A stretch of DNA of 64,000 nt. Source: Tamarix chinensis. Its lineage: Eukaryota; Streptophyta; Magnoliopsida; Caryophyllales; Tamaricaceae. Every line of letters begins with the position of its first letter. The first letter of the stretch is position 1. The stretch covers positions 3,264,123 through 3,328,122 of the forward strand of contig CM060172.1 of assembly GCA_030549775.1 (NCBI GenBank). Direction: 5' to 3'. Below, one piece after another: positions 36,700-49,444 of the stretch. The notes under the pieces were generated by a model. That model was not told the origin of the DNA. It ran no database searches and worked only from the letters and a program-made list of their open reading frames with translations. Both the position numbers and the translations under genes were made by a program.

Positions 36700-38330
36700 C
36701 ATCCTAGACACTTTCTTCTCCCACAATATCTTCCTTGTGGTGCATATCTACTTTAAGAATTTTGTATATTTGGGCACTTGCTTAATAGCTTCAAGGAGTG
36801 GATGTTGATCTACACCTTTTTGAATGTATCCAATATAGCTCAATCACTCTCATCCTTCTTTGATATAAATAGTCTGATAGGGAAAGAAGAAATATAAATA
36901 GGGATAGTAATAGAAAAATTTGAAATGGTGGAGGATTTTCCATTTGAAGAACTCCATGATATTTTCTCAATAGTGGGTTGGTTAACCTATTGTCTGTTTT
37001 CGCTCCTATTCTCTTATTTTTGTATGATCTCCTATTCTTTTGTTACAGGATATTCTTTCAACTACTCTAAATTCTCTTTGGTCTTATTTAGAGCACTCTA
37101 ATATGTTTTTCCACTCCTTGTTACCACTACATTAGCTGACTCAAAATTTTCCTTTGGATTGAGTATGGTACTACTAGTTAGTTTCCCTGAATTATGTAAT
37201 TGGTTCAGCTTAGTGAAAACTTCTCCCATTTGTCACTATATATTAAAAATCTATTTTCCATGTTCAATTATCATTATGTCAACTACTTTTATCCATTTGT
37301 CAGCAACTTAAAAATCTTTTCATATTTGTTAGTGGTTGGAGCTTGAGGTTGAGAGGATCTTCCTTGTGGTTTTAGATAAAAAAATGGTTTCATTTGGCTG
37401 AAAGTTAGAGGATTAAGAACATTATTATTATTATTATTATTATCTTACCAATGGAAATTAGGATGGTTGTGCATACGAAGATAGTAATTATTTGAAAATC
37501 CAATTGTATTTGCTTGCTCATAATCCTCTCTTTCAATCATTTGTGGGCATTTATTTCTAGGATTTCTTATTGTTAAACATAATATACATGTAGTAACAAC
37601 TCCAATAGTTGTGAAAATTCATGAAACAAGAGTAGTGAGTTAGTTTAATTTATCATCAAATTGACTTACACTCACCTCATTTACTCTTGCATTAGTGGAG
37701 AAGCCATTGTATTGTTGCATTGTAGAGGCTTAAATTTTTGATAAATCTTGAGCTAAAGTGGGATCGTTATCCATGAAAGAGCCACCACTAGATGCATCTA
37801 ACATGTTCCTTTCAAGTGGAATCAGTTCCTCATAAAAATATCATAGCAAGTTCTCTTCCTTCATCCCATGTTGTAAGCACTATAATAGCAAGGCCTTGTA
37901 TCTATTGTAGTAAGCATATAATGTTTCATTAGGCTTTTGATGGATCCTGATGGTCCTTTTCCTTAGCATCATGACATGTGAAGTAGAAAAATACTTATCT
38001 AAGAATGCACTATCCAAAGTGTCCCAAAATCGGATCTACCCTATAGGTAGCTCATAAAGCCAATTCTTAGCACCCTCCACCAAGGAAAATGGAAATGCCT
38101 TAAACTGTAAGATTTGAAGATCTGCCTCCTTAAGGAATAATGAGACACATACTATATGAAACACCTTTAGGAACTTGTTGGGACCTTCAATAGGGATCCT
38201 ATGGAAAGCGGGAAGTCTGTGAAGTAGGCTAGACTTAAGCTAAAAATCTTTTTCCTTTCCAATAACAGGGTCATGATAGCCAATACATGTAGGTACTGAT
38301 TCCACTATATTGTCGGTTGCCAACTCTCAC
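36700..38330 (-). pseudogene. gag of the Athila-type element
   Basis: On the minus strand the region 38260-37680 reads through the Athila gag signature blocks with few stops. These are GPNKFLKVFHIVC, FKAFPFSLVEGAKNWLYELP, FLDKYFSTSHVMMLRKRTIRI, NETLYAYYNRYKALL, FYEELIPLERNMLDASSGGSF and DPTLAQDLS. The C-terminal part (37650-36700) is Gln/Lys-rich and broken. An INIHSLKLLSKCPN stretch near 36790, just before the protease, matches the usual linker. Gag would build the particle core, and here it is only a relic. Confidence 0.88.
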
Positions 38331-38702
38331 AAACTCCTATTGGCTTCCATATGAGCGAAGTAGATAGACTCTTTCATTAGTGATGTACTGATATTTAAAG
38401 CCTCTTCTTATAATTTTGATGATGATGAAGAAATAAAAAGATCATCTTCATTTCTTCATGATGAAGAAGAATTAGAAATATTTAACTTTTTAATAGCTCA
38501 AGTAGATTTCTATAACTAAATATTCCCTGGTGAAAGCCCTCCTTGTGGTTTCCCTCTTGTATGCATTCACTAGAGAGTATGCAAAATAAGAAAAACACCA
38601 TAAATAAGTAAATATCACTAGATATAAAGAAATAAAAAAAATGACTAAAAAACACACAAGACATTAAAAAATTACTAGCAAAATAAAGGTAATGTTACCA
38701 AT

Positions 38703-38719
38703 CCTCAGCAACGGTACCA
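38703..38719 (-). other. Primer binding site, tRNA-Asp-like
   Basis: Minus strand TGGTACCGTTGCTGAGG lies four bases inside the 5' LTR. It differs from the Athila tRNA-Asp primer site I remember (TGGCGCCGTTGCCGGGG) at four positions, all transitions. Confidence 0.8.
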
Positions 38720-38723
38720 AAGA

Positions 38724-39714
38724 TTTTGTGGTTGTAATCGACATTAATTTAAATCCTCTTGTTATCAATTGTAGTATTAGTAAATAAGGGTATTGTTCTA
38801 TATCGGGGTTTGAGAGTCACACAAAAATAAATAATAAGAAATACCCAATTATAGGGGTTTTAAAAATAGAAGAGAATAAAAAGAAGAAAGAAAAGAAATT
38901 AATAAAAATAATAGATGAATGCAAATATGATGTGCTAGAGAAATCGAAATCTATTACTAGACTAGGTCTATATACCTTATATTATTTTTCTGAAATAATT
39001 AATATGACAATGCACTAATATTAAATCCTATTAAATGCTTATAATATAGTCTTAACAAGTGGTTCCTATATTTAACTAGATTTAAAGCATTAAGTACAAG
39101 TGGAAGGATGTCAGTCTAAGTATCCCTCAATCATGTTTAGTTGTATTCTTCTCTTTTGACTCACACGTATCTAAACTTTCCACTTTTCACGTAAAACTGA
39201 TAAAACTATTAGGTGAATTGCTATCTAACCAAGCTGTAATTTTTACATATAACCACCTAGCAATCTTATAATCCTACATACTATCAATATGAGAAAGCTA
39301 GAACAAGGTATTTACCATATAAATCATACGCGATAGAATCACATATATAAACAATAATAATTAAAATAGAGTGAAAGAACAATCTCAAGAAAAAATATTA
39401 TATCTCAAACCAAAATCTAGGGTTTCAATTTATTCCTAAGCAATACATATTTAGCGAATCATAATAAATAAATAAAATACACAAACATTTATATTAAAAA
39501 TATATATTGAAATAGAGAAATAAATAACCAAAATTAATTATGGACAAGAATTTAGCCATTTATTCAGATGAAATATTGCTATATTTCATCTAAAATAAAC
39601 TCTTCTAGATATCTTTTCCCCTTTTCTCTCTCCCAGCTAGCATCACTTCTTTTTCTCTCTCCTCTAGGTTTTCTTTCTTTATGTGAAGTGGCGCATCACT
39701 ATTTTGTGCCTTTA

Positions 39715-39755
<41 letters not shown>

Positions 39756-40395
39756 GGTTCCCCTGACACTCCTTTCTTTCTCTAGTCATGCCATCCCTTC
39801 TTCTTCTTATTCTTTTCTTTTTTTATTCTTCATTCATCGATCCCTCCCTCTCCCTTATCTCTTTCTTCTCTTCTCCTATGTTGTCAAGCCTCTTTCCCCT
39901 ATCTCCCTCCCTCCTCCCCTTCTTATCTTATGCCTTAGTGCACAAGCCTAGTCCACCCCTTGTCACTTCCTTTTCTTTTTATTTCTTTCTACCGCGGCTT
40001 GTTAGGCCTATTTCTTCTCTTATCGTTATTCTTCTTTATTTTTTGCACTCTCTATGCTCTCTAACTATTGCCCCCTCTGCCTTTTAAATTTTTTTTTCTT
40101 TGCTATCGAGCCTCATTTGCTCGCTTACCCTTTCTACCATTGTTTCTTTTGGGCCTTTGGTCCAAAAGACTCAAACTATTTTTTAATTTTACCTATAAAA
40201 TAATATTAGAAGAATTAGTAAATAATCTTATACTTTAAACCCATTAATTTTATATCATTTTAGCTCAAATAATAAAATATATGAGATTATTATCACTTAA
40301 ATATAAAATTAAAATTATTCTCATATATTTCTCAAATACAAGATCAAAAACTAAGATTAAAAGTGTATAAAATATGTAAAAATATGTATTCATTA
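38724..40395 (-). repeat. 5' LTR of the Athila-type element
   Basis: About 1.67 kb, homologous to 16753-18156 plus 25164-25515 throughout. Shared blocks include 'aaagcattaagtacaagtgg', 'atcatattatatctcaaacc' and the pyrimidine-rich 39600-40150 stretch. The terminal dinucleotides have mutated (CA to TA at 40395, and TG to TT at 38724). A (CT)n run lies at 39719-39751. ORFs on the plus strand (39568-40087) are pyrimidine-tract artefacts. Confidence 0.85.
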
Positions 40396-41051
40396 GAGTA
40401 CTAGAGAAGCTTGATTTGGATTTGAATATGTATAATCAAAACTCTCTTTGCTTCATTGTAAATGATGATTTTAAAAGAGTTGTGCTAGATTTATTAATGT
40501 TTATCAAAGTCTAACAACTCTTATTTATAGTGCTAAGATATTTAGAAAATCCACACTAGCCATTGGATGTAAAACTTACTCAAACACTTGCACTAAAATA
40601 GCCATAAAATATCAGATGTTCCCAAACTAGACAATTTGTTTTTAAAACCGTCAACTAGTTTGGAAACTTGATCAGTTAACCAGTTTTTACCACTGCATGC
40701 TTTTACAAAAATGAATATGAATTAATTTAAAAATCTCAAAATTGAGTGGTGTATATTTTTTCTATAAAGTAGACACTTAAGAATTAAAAATATAATAATT
40801 TGTACATAATTTATGGTAAAATTTCAACTCTGATCATATGCAAAACTAATTAAAATAAAACCAATTAAAGAAATTTTGTATAAAACTTGAAGCTATTTTA
40901 GATGCATGTTTTTTTTTTGGTAATAAATTAATACCATTACAAGAAAGAAGGAATACATCAAAAGTACATCATCATAGTAGCCATGGTATGCTAAGCCTAA
41001 ATAGCAAGCATAGAAGCATCAAAACCCCAACTCAAAATTACATCAATTTTC

Positions 41052-41641
41052 CTATTTATCAATCATTCTTAGGTATCTTTGAGCATTTGAGTTTTTAATA
41101 GAACTAAAGAATACAAAAAGCTCAGCTATCATATTATATGTGATTCTCGCCAGTAAGTCTTGTTTGAGGTGAAAAATGAAAGTGTTATGGTTGCACCAAA
41201 GATGGTAGATAATAACTGCAAATGAGGCCCTCCAGATCTGTCCTTGACCTCTTCCAGTTCTAGTGATGTTAATCATCCAATATAGGTAGCTTTGCCAAGA
41301 ATAAAACTAATGAGGAAGCATTAGGCAATTGAGATCCAAATGGTGTGGGCAAATTAGCATCAGATGAGGAGGTGATTTATATCCTCATCTTCCTGTAAGT
41401 AGCTTGAACAAATAGCATCATCAATAACCTGCCATTTCTTCAATTTAGTTTTAACAGCATGGCTTTCATGGCATTCCATCCCAGTAATAATTTTATGATT
41501 AGATATGCTTGGGTGTTGCCAGACCAAGTTAGCCCAAGGGACAGGTGGAGACTGATTCCAGAGAGCATTGTAAAGGTTTCTTACAGGAAGCTTACCCCTA
41601 GAGCAATAGTTAGTAAAAAATACAACTCCATGATTTTGCAT
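41052..41641 (-). pseudogene. LINE C-terminal zf-RVT region
   Basis: The minus-strand piece 41641-41360 reads WNQSPPVPWANLVWQ, then KIITGMECHESHAVKTKLKKWQVIDD, then EDEDINHLLI. This is the RT-linked zinc-binding domain of plant L1 elements. The final piece 41276-41052 (GQGQIWRASFAVIIYHLW, then RITYNMIAEL) is the usual end of ORF2. The usual Cys residues are partly lost. The LINE tail at 61084-61460 carries the same blocks (KTWQVINN, EEDLDHLLV, AALIYKLWINRNEVVF), so the two are related. Confidence 0.85.
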
Positions 41642-41999
41642 ATTCAGAATTTGTTTCAGGTTCCAAGAGGTGTCATGCTTTAGCTTAATCTGCTAGATTG
41701 AAGTGTCTCATATATATCTTTCATGAACCCATTTAACCCACATACTTTCTTTATTTTCAATGATTTTCCAGCATTATTTAGCAATACATGCTAAACTCTA
41801 GGTCCCTAAGTGTTTTATATTTAAACCCCCTTCTTACTTAGGGAGGCAAATTTTAGACCAAGCAATAGGAGCCTTTCTCTTTGATGGATCCATATTAGAC
41901 CAAAAGAACTTCCTGCATAGACCTTCAATATGGTGAATGATAGCTTTGGGAAGAAGAAAACCCTACAACCAATAGTTTGTAATTCCAAAAATTACATAT

Positions 42000-43060
42000 T
42001 GTAAATTTTGTAGCCGACTAGCAAAGCTTAAGTATTTGTTTGTCTAGGAGTGCAACTGAGCTATAATCCAGTCAATAAGGGGTTGATAAAAGGATATGGA
42101 CAAGGTTGATCAGTTGAGAGGGAAACCAAGGGATTTGAATGGAAAAATACCTTCTTTAAAACCAAGTTGAGACAGAATAGAATTCTTGGTGGAATCTTGA
42201 AGACCTCCAAAATCAACCTCACTCTTTTGGGGATTAGCCACCAGACCAGAAGTTTTCCCAAAAAATTCAAGCTTTGATAGGAGACATTGAACTAAGGTGA
42301 TATTGCCCTTGCAAAATAAAAGAAGATCATCAGCAAAGCATAAGCTGATGATTTTTGAGCCTTTACATTCTAGTTGAGATTTGAAGTCTTTGAAATCCCA
42401 TAGGGTACGCAATAACAGGCTAAGATATTCCATGGCAATGACAAATATATAAGGTGACAGTGGATCACCCTGCCTGATGTCCCTTTTCCCTTGGAAATGT
42501 TTTCTTAAAAAACCTTTGATAGAAATAGAATATTGAATAGTAGTAATACACTACATAATAAGGTACACAATATGAGACGGGAAATCCAAACCCAGTAAGA
42601 TTTCTTGGATAAAAGGCCACTCAAGAGAGTCAAAAGCCTTTTTAAGATAAACTTTGAGCATCATTCTTAGAATAATGTTCTTCTTGCCTTATTTTCTAAG
42701 AAGCTCTTTAGCCAGCATGATATTATCACCAATCTATCACCCTGGCACAAAGGCTAATTGATTGCAAGCTATAATATCACCAAGAAATTCAATGAGTGTA
42801 TTCATGAGAACCTTAGAGAAAATTTTGAAGATAACATTGCAATAAGAAATGGGCCCATACTCAGTGATAGTTCTAGCTGTCTTCTTTTTGATGATAAGAT
42901 GAAGAGTAGTGTTATTCATGGCCTTTAAGAGATGACCAGAAAACCAAAAGTGTTGAACAACCATAATGATATCCCTACCCACCATTGGCCGAGCTTGTTT
43001 GAAAAAGTAGGCATTAAATCCATCAAGTCCAGGGGATTTTAAGTCACCCATACTGTACAA
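42000..43060 (-). pseudogene. LINE reverse transcriptase
   Basis: The minus-strand piece 43060-42737 carries KSPGLDGFNAYFFKQA, the LHLIIKK block and ISYCNVIFKIFSKVLMNTL with NQLAFVPG, all standard early L1 RT blocks. The segment 42720-42440 continues with frameshifts. The piece 42433-42110 carries the catalytic FADD motif (42326-42337) within LCFADDLLLF, then LSKLEFFGKTSGLVANPQKSE and FPFKSLGFPL. The active-site residues survive, but the ORF is split at several points. Confidence 0.9.
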
Positions 43061-43399
43061 AGCTTGCTTGATTTCCTATTTAGAGATTGGTTTCATCAAT
43101 TAGATTATGCTATTTTGAGATAGCAGAGGGCCTGCTTCAAAACCTACATATCAATGGCTAAAAGCCTAGGACTGGCAATACCCAGTAGAAGTTTATAGAA
43201 ATTATGAATTTCATTTTCAATTTCTCCCCAAAAATTCAGCTGAGTACCTCTGTCATCTTGAAGATGAGAAATAGGATTAAAGCTTTATCTTTCCTTAATA
43301 CGTTAATGAAAATAAGAGTTATTCCCATCACCAAGAATGATGTAGTTAATTTTAGCTCTCTGCTGGAGGAATTGGTCTTTAATTTTGCTTTTTTCCCAC

Positions 43400-44400
43400 C
43401 ACTATTTTTGAGCTTTTTTCTCTTGTTGAACAAGGTTTAGGTTTATATGGTTAGTGAGAAGGAGTTGATGAATAAAATCCCATCTCATTTTTGCTTTTTC
43501 CATAACTTCATATATGTTCCCAAACTTATTTCTACTGAAAGTTTTGAATACAACTTTTAACCTCTTTAATTTTTGAATAATCTGATATTGCTTCAATCCT
43601 ACTACTAGGACATCCCAAACTTCTTTTATCTTTGTAAGGAAATGAGGATGGGAGGCTAGGAAATTAAAAAATCGAAAGGGTTTTCTACCCTTAATATCCA
43701 AACCAGTAATGAAAACTTCCAAGCAATCATGATCAGATAAACAGTGAGGGACATTCTTGATATATCCATTAGTATAAACATCAAACCAGTGTTTATTTCC
43801 CAACCCTCTATCAAGTATACAGTGAAATCTATGAGGAGGGTCTTGATTATTACATCAAGTAAAAGGGGAACTATTAAGAGGGATAGTATCAAAGCCACAA
43901 ACATTAACACAATCTTTAAAATCTTGCATATCCCCTTGGCGAAGAATGCCACCTGTTTTCTCATCAGCATTCAAAATATTGTTAAAATAACTAATAACAA
44001 TCTAGGGTATCTGAGTGGACTTACTAATTTTGATTATGTCTCTCCAAAGAGGTGATCAGGCTAGTCTTGAGTTATAAGCATAAATAAAATTTATGGCCAT
44101 ACTCTTATGTTCAGGGAGAAAGGATATGAGACAGTGAATAAGCTGGTCAGTTATCTCAAGTATTTGAAGATATAGATAATATGGCAGCCATAGAATAAAA
44201 TTAGACCATTGTAATGGTGATCATGGTTTGAGATCAAATTGTAATAAGAAGAAATTCTTATATGACAAAAAATGAAGGTTGTCTTTCTTCATTCTAGTTT
44301 CCAGAAGGCAAAGAAAAGGAAATTTCTTCAAATGGAGATATTTACACAAATTCTTCTACTTTAGAGGTGCACTCACACCTCTGATATTCCACACCATAAG
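43400..44400 (-). pseudogene. LINE endonuclease (EEP-type) region
   Basis: Two overlapping minus-strand frames (43970-43656 and 43803-43402) together cover the APE-like endonuclease C-terminus: FTW-like and LDRGLGNKHW, then LSDHDCLEV, which contains the SDH catalytic motif near 43735. An 'RNKFGNIYEVMEKAK' connector to RT follows. A frameshift near 43800 splits it. This enzyme would nick target DNA. Confidence 0.8.
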
Positions 44401-44419
44401 TGAGGTCATGGTTGGGATG

Positions 44420-45748
44420 GGGAATTTCCTTCTGGTGGGGGATTACCAACCCCCTGACCCAATGTAGTTTCATTTTTTGGGAAGCTAAAAGGTTCCATGG
44501 AATCTAACAATTTGAAAGTATTTCTGGAAAGGCTATAATCAGCAATTTTATCCTTGCCTTTTCCAGGATTTGAGGTTTGTAATTGTCCTGAACCATTGGT
44601 CTCAGAGTTCTTATCTATGAATGAGGTAGGTATTGTGGTTGTCATTTGGTTTGAAATATTGGTCTCAAAGTCCTTTGTTATCTAAAGCACTGCCTCTTCA
44701 TTTTTGGCCCCTATTTTTGGTTTCCAAACCTTGTTATCCTGTCGATGAACAATACCATTTTGATAGAATTTGGTATCATGTCCCAGGGTATCACATTTAT
44801 AGTAGAAGAAAGGTCTCCAATCATAGGCTATTGGTTGTTTTCGAATGCCAGAGTTAGATTCAATAGGGATATGATCAACAAGAGGAAGATTAATATCAAT
44901 TTCAACCAATATTCTTAGATAAGAGATACGGCTTCTGGTTGCAGTCACCATATCAGCACAAATAGAACCCCTAAGCAACTTCTAATTTGATTAAGGGAGT
45001 TATCATACCATTGTGCTAAAGGGAGACCAGGTAATGTAATCCATAGGGGCATACGTCTCCATTTAGTTTCATTGAAGGGAACATTTGGATTCCATTTCTT
45101 AACCATCAACGGTGAAACTCAAAAAGAACAAAAAGGATTCTCCAAGATAGTGAGACAATCCTGTTGATCCTCAAATAGGAACAAAAAGAAACCTTATTGA
45201 TGAGGAAGGACTTGGGTTACAGTAGAGATTCCTGTCTAGTGATCATTAATAAACTTCTTGATTTGGGCAATCGAAGGTTTAAAACCAGGCACCATGCCTA
45301 TAAGGGTATGTGCCCATCATTTCTCTTCCCTTTCAATCTCCTCTCTTCGAAGCTTAGTGGTAGCCTTACCATTAACTATCTCAAGAGGAGTGAATGAGAT
45401 ATTCATGACAGGTTGTTCCCGGCGATTCTAGAGAATAATGTCCTTCCAACTTAAAGTCATAGAAGGCAACAAATTAGAACATCGAAGAATTGATTAAGTG
45501 ATAATAGGTTTAGGATCATCAAGTTTTTCAGACATATGGGAAAATTCATTGATAATCAGGGTCATATTCACAGAATTCTTAGGAGATTCAAATGAGGGAT
45601 TTCGAATAAGATTTTCCTGCAGGATAGGAGATCGCATCAGAGGATCACTATCCGACGATGAAGGAGAATTGATGGTATTCAATTGAGATGGTTTGATTGG
45701 GGCCAATGAGGAATTCTTCCATCGATTGCCTTTGTCCATGGTGAGCAC
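44420..45748 (-). pseudogene. LINE ORF1-type protein
   Basis: The minus-strand start at 45748 (MLTMDKGNRWKNSSLAPIKPS) opens a Ser/Asn-rich N-terminus. Later pieces give a gag-like domain (PLVDHIPIESNSGIRKQPIAYDWRPFF near 44880-44800). A degenerate zinc knuckle YYKCDTLGHDTKFYQNG follows near 44800-44750, with the first Cys changed to Tyr. This matches plant L1 ORF1 proteins, which bind the element RNA. Several frames are joined only by inference. Confidence 0.75.
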
Positions 45749-46539
45749 TGAGTGAGAGGCATAGGTTCAAGGCAAAGAGGCATGTGGGGCGCTTTCCATG
45801 AGTTGTCCGTTAAAACTCTTCTTTGATGCACTTTAATAAATTTTAGAATTTTTTTAATAGGATTAGAAATATCAAATCATTAAAAAATCTAAGTTCTCAA
45901 TATATAAATTATATGTTCATAAAACCTAAGACAATAACATACACTTTGAAACTTAAGTCTTAGAATCTTGAGTACACTTTCTTATCCTTTCATTGTTTGT
46001 GTATTGCACATATGAAATTGAAGTACTTGAAGCTAGAGTCATATTTTGTCCTCATTGTTCATCTTTGATTAGTGCTTGACTTCTCCTTTGCACTCCTTTA
46101 CTTAGTTAAGTATTAATTTTTTTTTTGCTGTAATACACATGCACATTTAAGATAAGTCAAATGCGTAATTAAGTTTGTTATCATCAAAACAAAGGTTAAT
46201 TAACCTATGAGGTCGACAATATCTTTTCCTTATATCTTCTCTTACCATTCCAATTCTACATATATATGGTCTTGCACTAATCTTTGGGGATCCGAAACAT
46301 TAATGGACAATCTCACTTGTTTTTTCCTCTCATGTCTCTTCCTAATTTTTCCCTCGACAACTTGTGATCACTTGATGCCCTCTTTAGTTATCTCATAATG
46401 CCTTGCTTCATAAATCATCAAAAATATTAGGTTTCATTTATGGGGACCTAAATAAAAATTTATGTCTCCCATCCAAAATTTGGATAGATTTTATCCAAGT
46501 ACTAATAACCCCTCTAAATAGGAAAATCCAGTCATAGTT

Positions 46540-47760
46540 TCTCAACTACAAGTTTTAAATGCCAAACTCCAAGCATCCATTCAACAAATAGTATCAAATA
46601 TGCTAGATTAACTCATACACACCCTTAGTCAACTATCACACCTTCTAGATCAACACAACCATCATACGCCTCAACAACCTACCCCATAAGAGACTTTGGT
46701 AGAGGCTTTAGACATTCTAGACAAAGAACAAAGGAATAGGTTACATAGTGCCCTCATCCTAGAAGAGTAAACTAAGTTAATGGAAGATACATGATAAAGG
46801 AGAACTAAAAGTGATAGGAATGGCCTATCATTAAGTCCTCCTAGGAAATACAAGAGAGAAAGGCATCTAAGTCTAGTAATAATGAACACCAGACTAATAG
46901 AGATGATAAAGAAAATCATGCATATGATGGCTGTCAGACTAATAGAGGAATGGAGGATTCTATTAACATACTAATAGGTTAGAAGGTATAAGAATATTTG
47001 AGGCTAAAGGGAAGAATAGAGATCACATGGATGGTTACACTTGGAAAACATGCTTGATAAAGAGAATATATGAAGTGCCCATAAAGAGAATAAGAATTTT
47101 AAAATTTAAATATTTTTATGTAGTTAAAAACCTAGAAGACAATTGAATGTTCTAAATACTCAATGTTATTAGCTAGAGCATGAGAAGATACCCTATGTAA
47201 GGCATTCTTAGATACACTAAATGGATCATCTTTGAGGTAGTTTAAAAAGCTCAAGACCAAATCAATAAGCTTCTTTTCCAAACTCATAATGGTTTTTGTG
47301 GAGAATTTTGATGCATACCAATGAGCGAAGAAAGACTCTTCCTCTCTAATAACATAATATATCTAGTATTTCCTAAATATGTTCGATAAGGAGGTCCAAT
47401 AGATTAACTAGTTGAATAATGGAATGGCCATGTCTTGTATACTCAGAGGCTTAGCTGATAAAGATTTAGTTGATAATCTATACTTAGCCAAGAACAAATT
47501 ATACACTTCATTGAGAAAAGATGTGCAAGAGATGATAAAAGCCAAGGACATAACCAAGGTAGTATATCCGACAACTAGAAAGGAATACATGACTTCAATA
47601 TTAAGACAAAGGCTAGAGAAGGAGGTATATAGACAAGAAGAGAACCATGCAAGCTTAAGGCTGATGGAATAATCATTTGCACAATTGTCTCCAATATCTA
47701 GACTTGATAAATATACATTATTGGTAGCCAACCTCAAACACATGTACACCATGTAAAATT
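46540..47760 (+). pseudogene. gag of the Tat/Ogre-type element
   Basis: The clearest open piece, 47412-47672, reads MAMSCILRGLADKDLVDNLYLAKNKLYTSLRKDVQEMIKAKD in short overlapping blocks. This matches the C-terminal half of Tat gag (the GL..ELVDELYL region). Upstream pieces (ISFFSKLIMVFVENF near 47260, YFLNMFDKEVQ near 47370) belong to the same domain, with stops between. Sequence after 49460 continues with YHEEYYHNSDEYRSLRDIAKSLVCKGHLKYHV, seen in shorter blocks. This is the region before the gag zinc-finger area, so the insertion at 47770-49444 splits the gene. Confidence 0.7.
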
Positions 47761-47769
47761 GCCAAAAAT

Positions 47770-49444
47770 AATTCCCGAGGTTGTGTATTATTGTAGACAC
47801 TCCAAATTAAACCCTAATCACACAAATAAGTAGTAGACAATGAGTGGGGGTTAACCCCACAGAGAATGTAATTTAACATATAAACTTTTATTAGGAAATT
47901 AATTACCTAGATGTTAAATGATGAAAAACTAATTAATAATAATGCAAAGAATAAAATAAAAATTGAGAAAATAATTGAATAATAGTAATGAGATAATTGG
48001 AGTTAGAGGAAATAATTAGTATAGTGATATCAATCAATCATCGAATAATATGGGTTTGTAGTATTTTTAATGTCAAACTACTAAAAATTGTACATGTTTT
48101 CTTTCTAGTAACTCATTATGCGAAAAAATCAAAGTCATATTATGATTTATCGTCTAACAAATTAATAACCTATGATAAGATTTCTAGATTTAATCAATGG
48201 CAATGTTAATGACTCGGGAGCACCTAACTAGAACTATAATTATGGTAATCTTGAATTATGTAATTTTAAAGATTAATAAACTAGATTAAATGAATATCTT
48301 TAATTATAAATTAATCAACTTATTTTCTACTTGCGGATGTATACATTAATAATAATGGATTAACTATACTATCTTAGCATATGATCAACACTGAAATTAA
48401 CCAAGTGATCAAGCTAGATAATAAAGCCCTATTCTTAGATATATGATCATCAAAATTGATTTATTTATCTAAACAAACATACAAATAACAATTAAATATA
48501 ATTCATAGCTCATGATTAATTATCCCATAACCTTTAACTATCCTCCTACCCCATGATAATCTATCCTAATATATTGATAACAAAAACTAGAATCTAAACA
48601 AATAAAAATTATAACTTTAATTATAATAGATAAAAAAATAACAAATATTAACTTAAATTATAGAAACCACAAACTCAATCAAATAAATATATAACAAGAA
48701 TTTCAATAAACAAACATTATAAAAAAATTAAATGAAACAAGGGAAAGAAAGAACTTAGGAAATTGTTGAACCGTAAACACCGTATGATCTCTAATACTTC
48801 AATTACAACACCTAGTTAACTAAATCTAACATAAAACCCTAATGTTTTGAAAAAAAAAAAGAAAAAGAAAAGCAAAGTTAAAATTATGATGGTGGTTCTC
48901 TCCATGTTTTCTTTGATCTAATTTATATTATATTTTTAAAGAGATGGCTATATTAATTAGATCCAAAATTTAGAAAAAAATATGATCCAAGTTGATAAAT
49001 ATAGGGCACCTATATTTTTGGTCTAATACTATGCATGTGGTTGTAATTCATGGATCATGTAGGATGTGAAACCAGGAAATAAAAATCATAATTTACATAT
49101 ATATGGATCATATGTCCATAAATATAGGGCCTTATTATATCTTACTCTTAAATACTAGGCACTAGTATTTCTTGTTCCTTTATTACCTTATCTTGAGTTT
49201 TTTACACACAACTTCTCTTTTAGGGTCTTTCATGATGGTGCATCCAAATTTCCACGACTCCAAGATTTTCTCCTCAAATTGTGCTCCTTTACCTTAATTA
49301 TCTAACTAAATTACCTTGATTTCATTTTTTTTACAAAACTAGGGCAATAGTAAAAACTCATGAAAAAGGGTAAACTATTCATAACAAATAGTAAAATCTA
49401 GGTCAACATACATTAAAATATTACCATAAAATATGCACATATCA
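47770..49444. repeat. Probable solo LTR inserted in Tat gag
   Basis: AT-rich sequence of about 1.7 kb interrupts the gag frame. It starts near TGTATTATTGTAGACAC, contains GAGTGGGGGTTAACCCCACAGAGAATG (in two short blocks near 47839-47865), a landmark common in Ty3 LTRs, and ends GCACATATCA at 49444. The end resembles the Athila LTR end. I could not find a target duplication, so the exact ends are provisional. No coding domain is seen. Confidence 0.45.

Larger units (their letters stand above)
16753..40395 (-). mobile_element. Athila-type Ty3 LTR retrotransposon, with nested insertions
   Basis: Two diverged ~1.7 kb LTRs lie at 16753-25515 (split) and 38724-40395. They are flanked by the perfect 5-bp duplication GAGTA (16748-16752 and 40396-40400). 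Read on the minus strand the order is 5' LTR, tRNA-Asp-like PBS, gag (38330-36700), protease (36690-36290), RT and RNase H (30760-28700), integrase (28650-27900), a long 3' region and the 3' LTR. Without the nested elements it is about 11 kb, in the usual Athila range. Both LTRs contain the 'tcctcttgttat/ttaatt' and 'ggttttaaaaatagaa' blocks and a pyrimidine-rich stretch. All coding parts are interrupted, so it is inactive. Confidence 0.88.
40911..45823 (-). mobile_element. L1-type LINE, nearly full length, broken
   Basis: Read on the minus strand it has ORF1 (45748-44420), an endonuclease (44400-43400), RT (43060-42000), a zf-RVT-type C-terminus (41640-41052) and a 3' end TAATTTATTACC followed by an A-tract (plus-strand T-run 40909-40918). 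A short GATGCA repeat at 40901 and 45825 is a possible target duplication, though it is too short to be sure. About 4.9 kb in all, close to plant L1 size. Stops and frameshifts break every domain. Confidence 0.88.
40401..46500. other. Older flank with copia-LTR-like features (outside the LINE)
   Basis: Non-LINE sequence lies at 40401-40900 and 45830-46500. On the minus strand the part near 46195-46170 reads TTGTTTTGATGATAACAAAC, a pattern common at copia LTR starts. About 880 bp lie between it and the Athila insertion site once the LINE is removed, a plausible LTR length. No paired LTR or PBS was recognised. A cluster of the AACCAATTGACTGGTT-type motif occurs at 40627-40690. Confidence 0.3.

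Noticed and set aside
39568..40087. Ser/Leu/Phe-rich ORFs suggesting membrane proteins
   Set aside because: Pyrimidine-rich LTR sequence with a CT microsatellite. The homologous LTR part at 17760-18156 does not preserve the frame.
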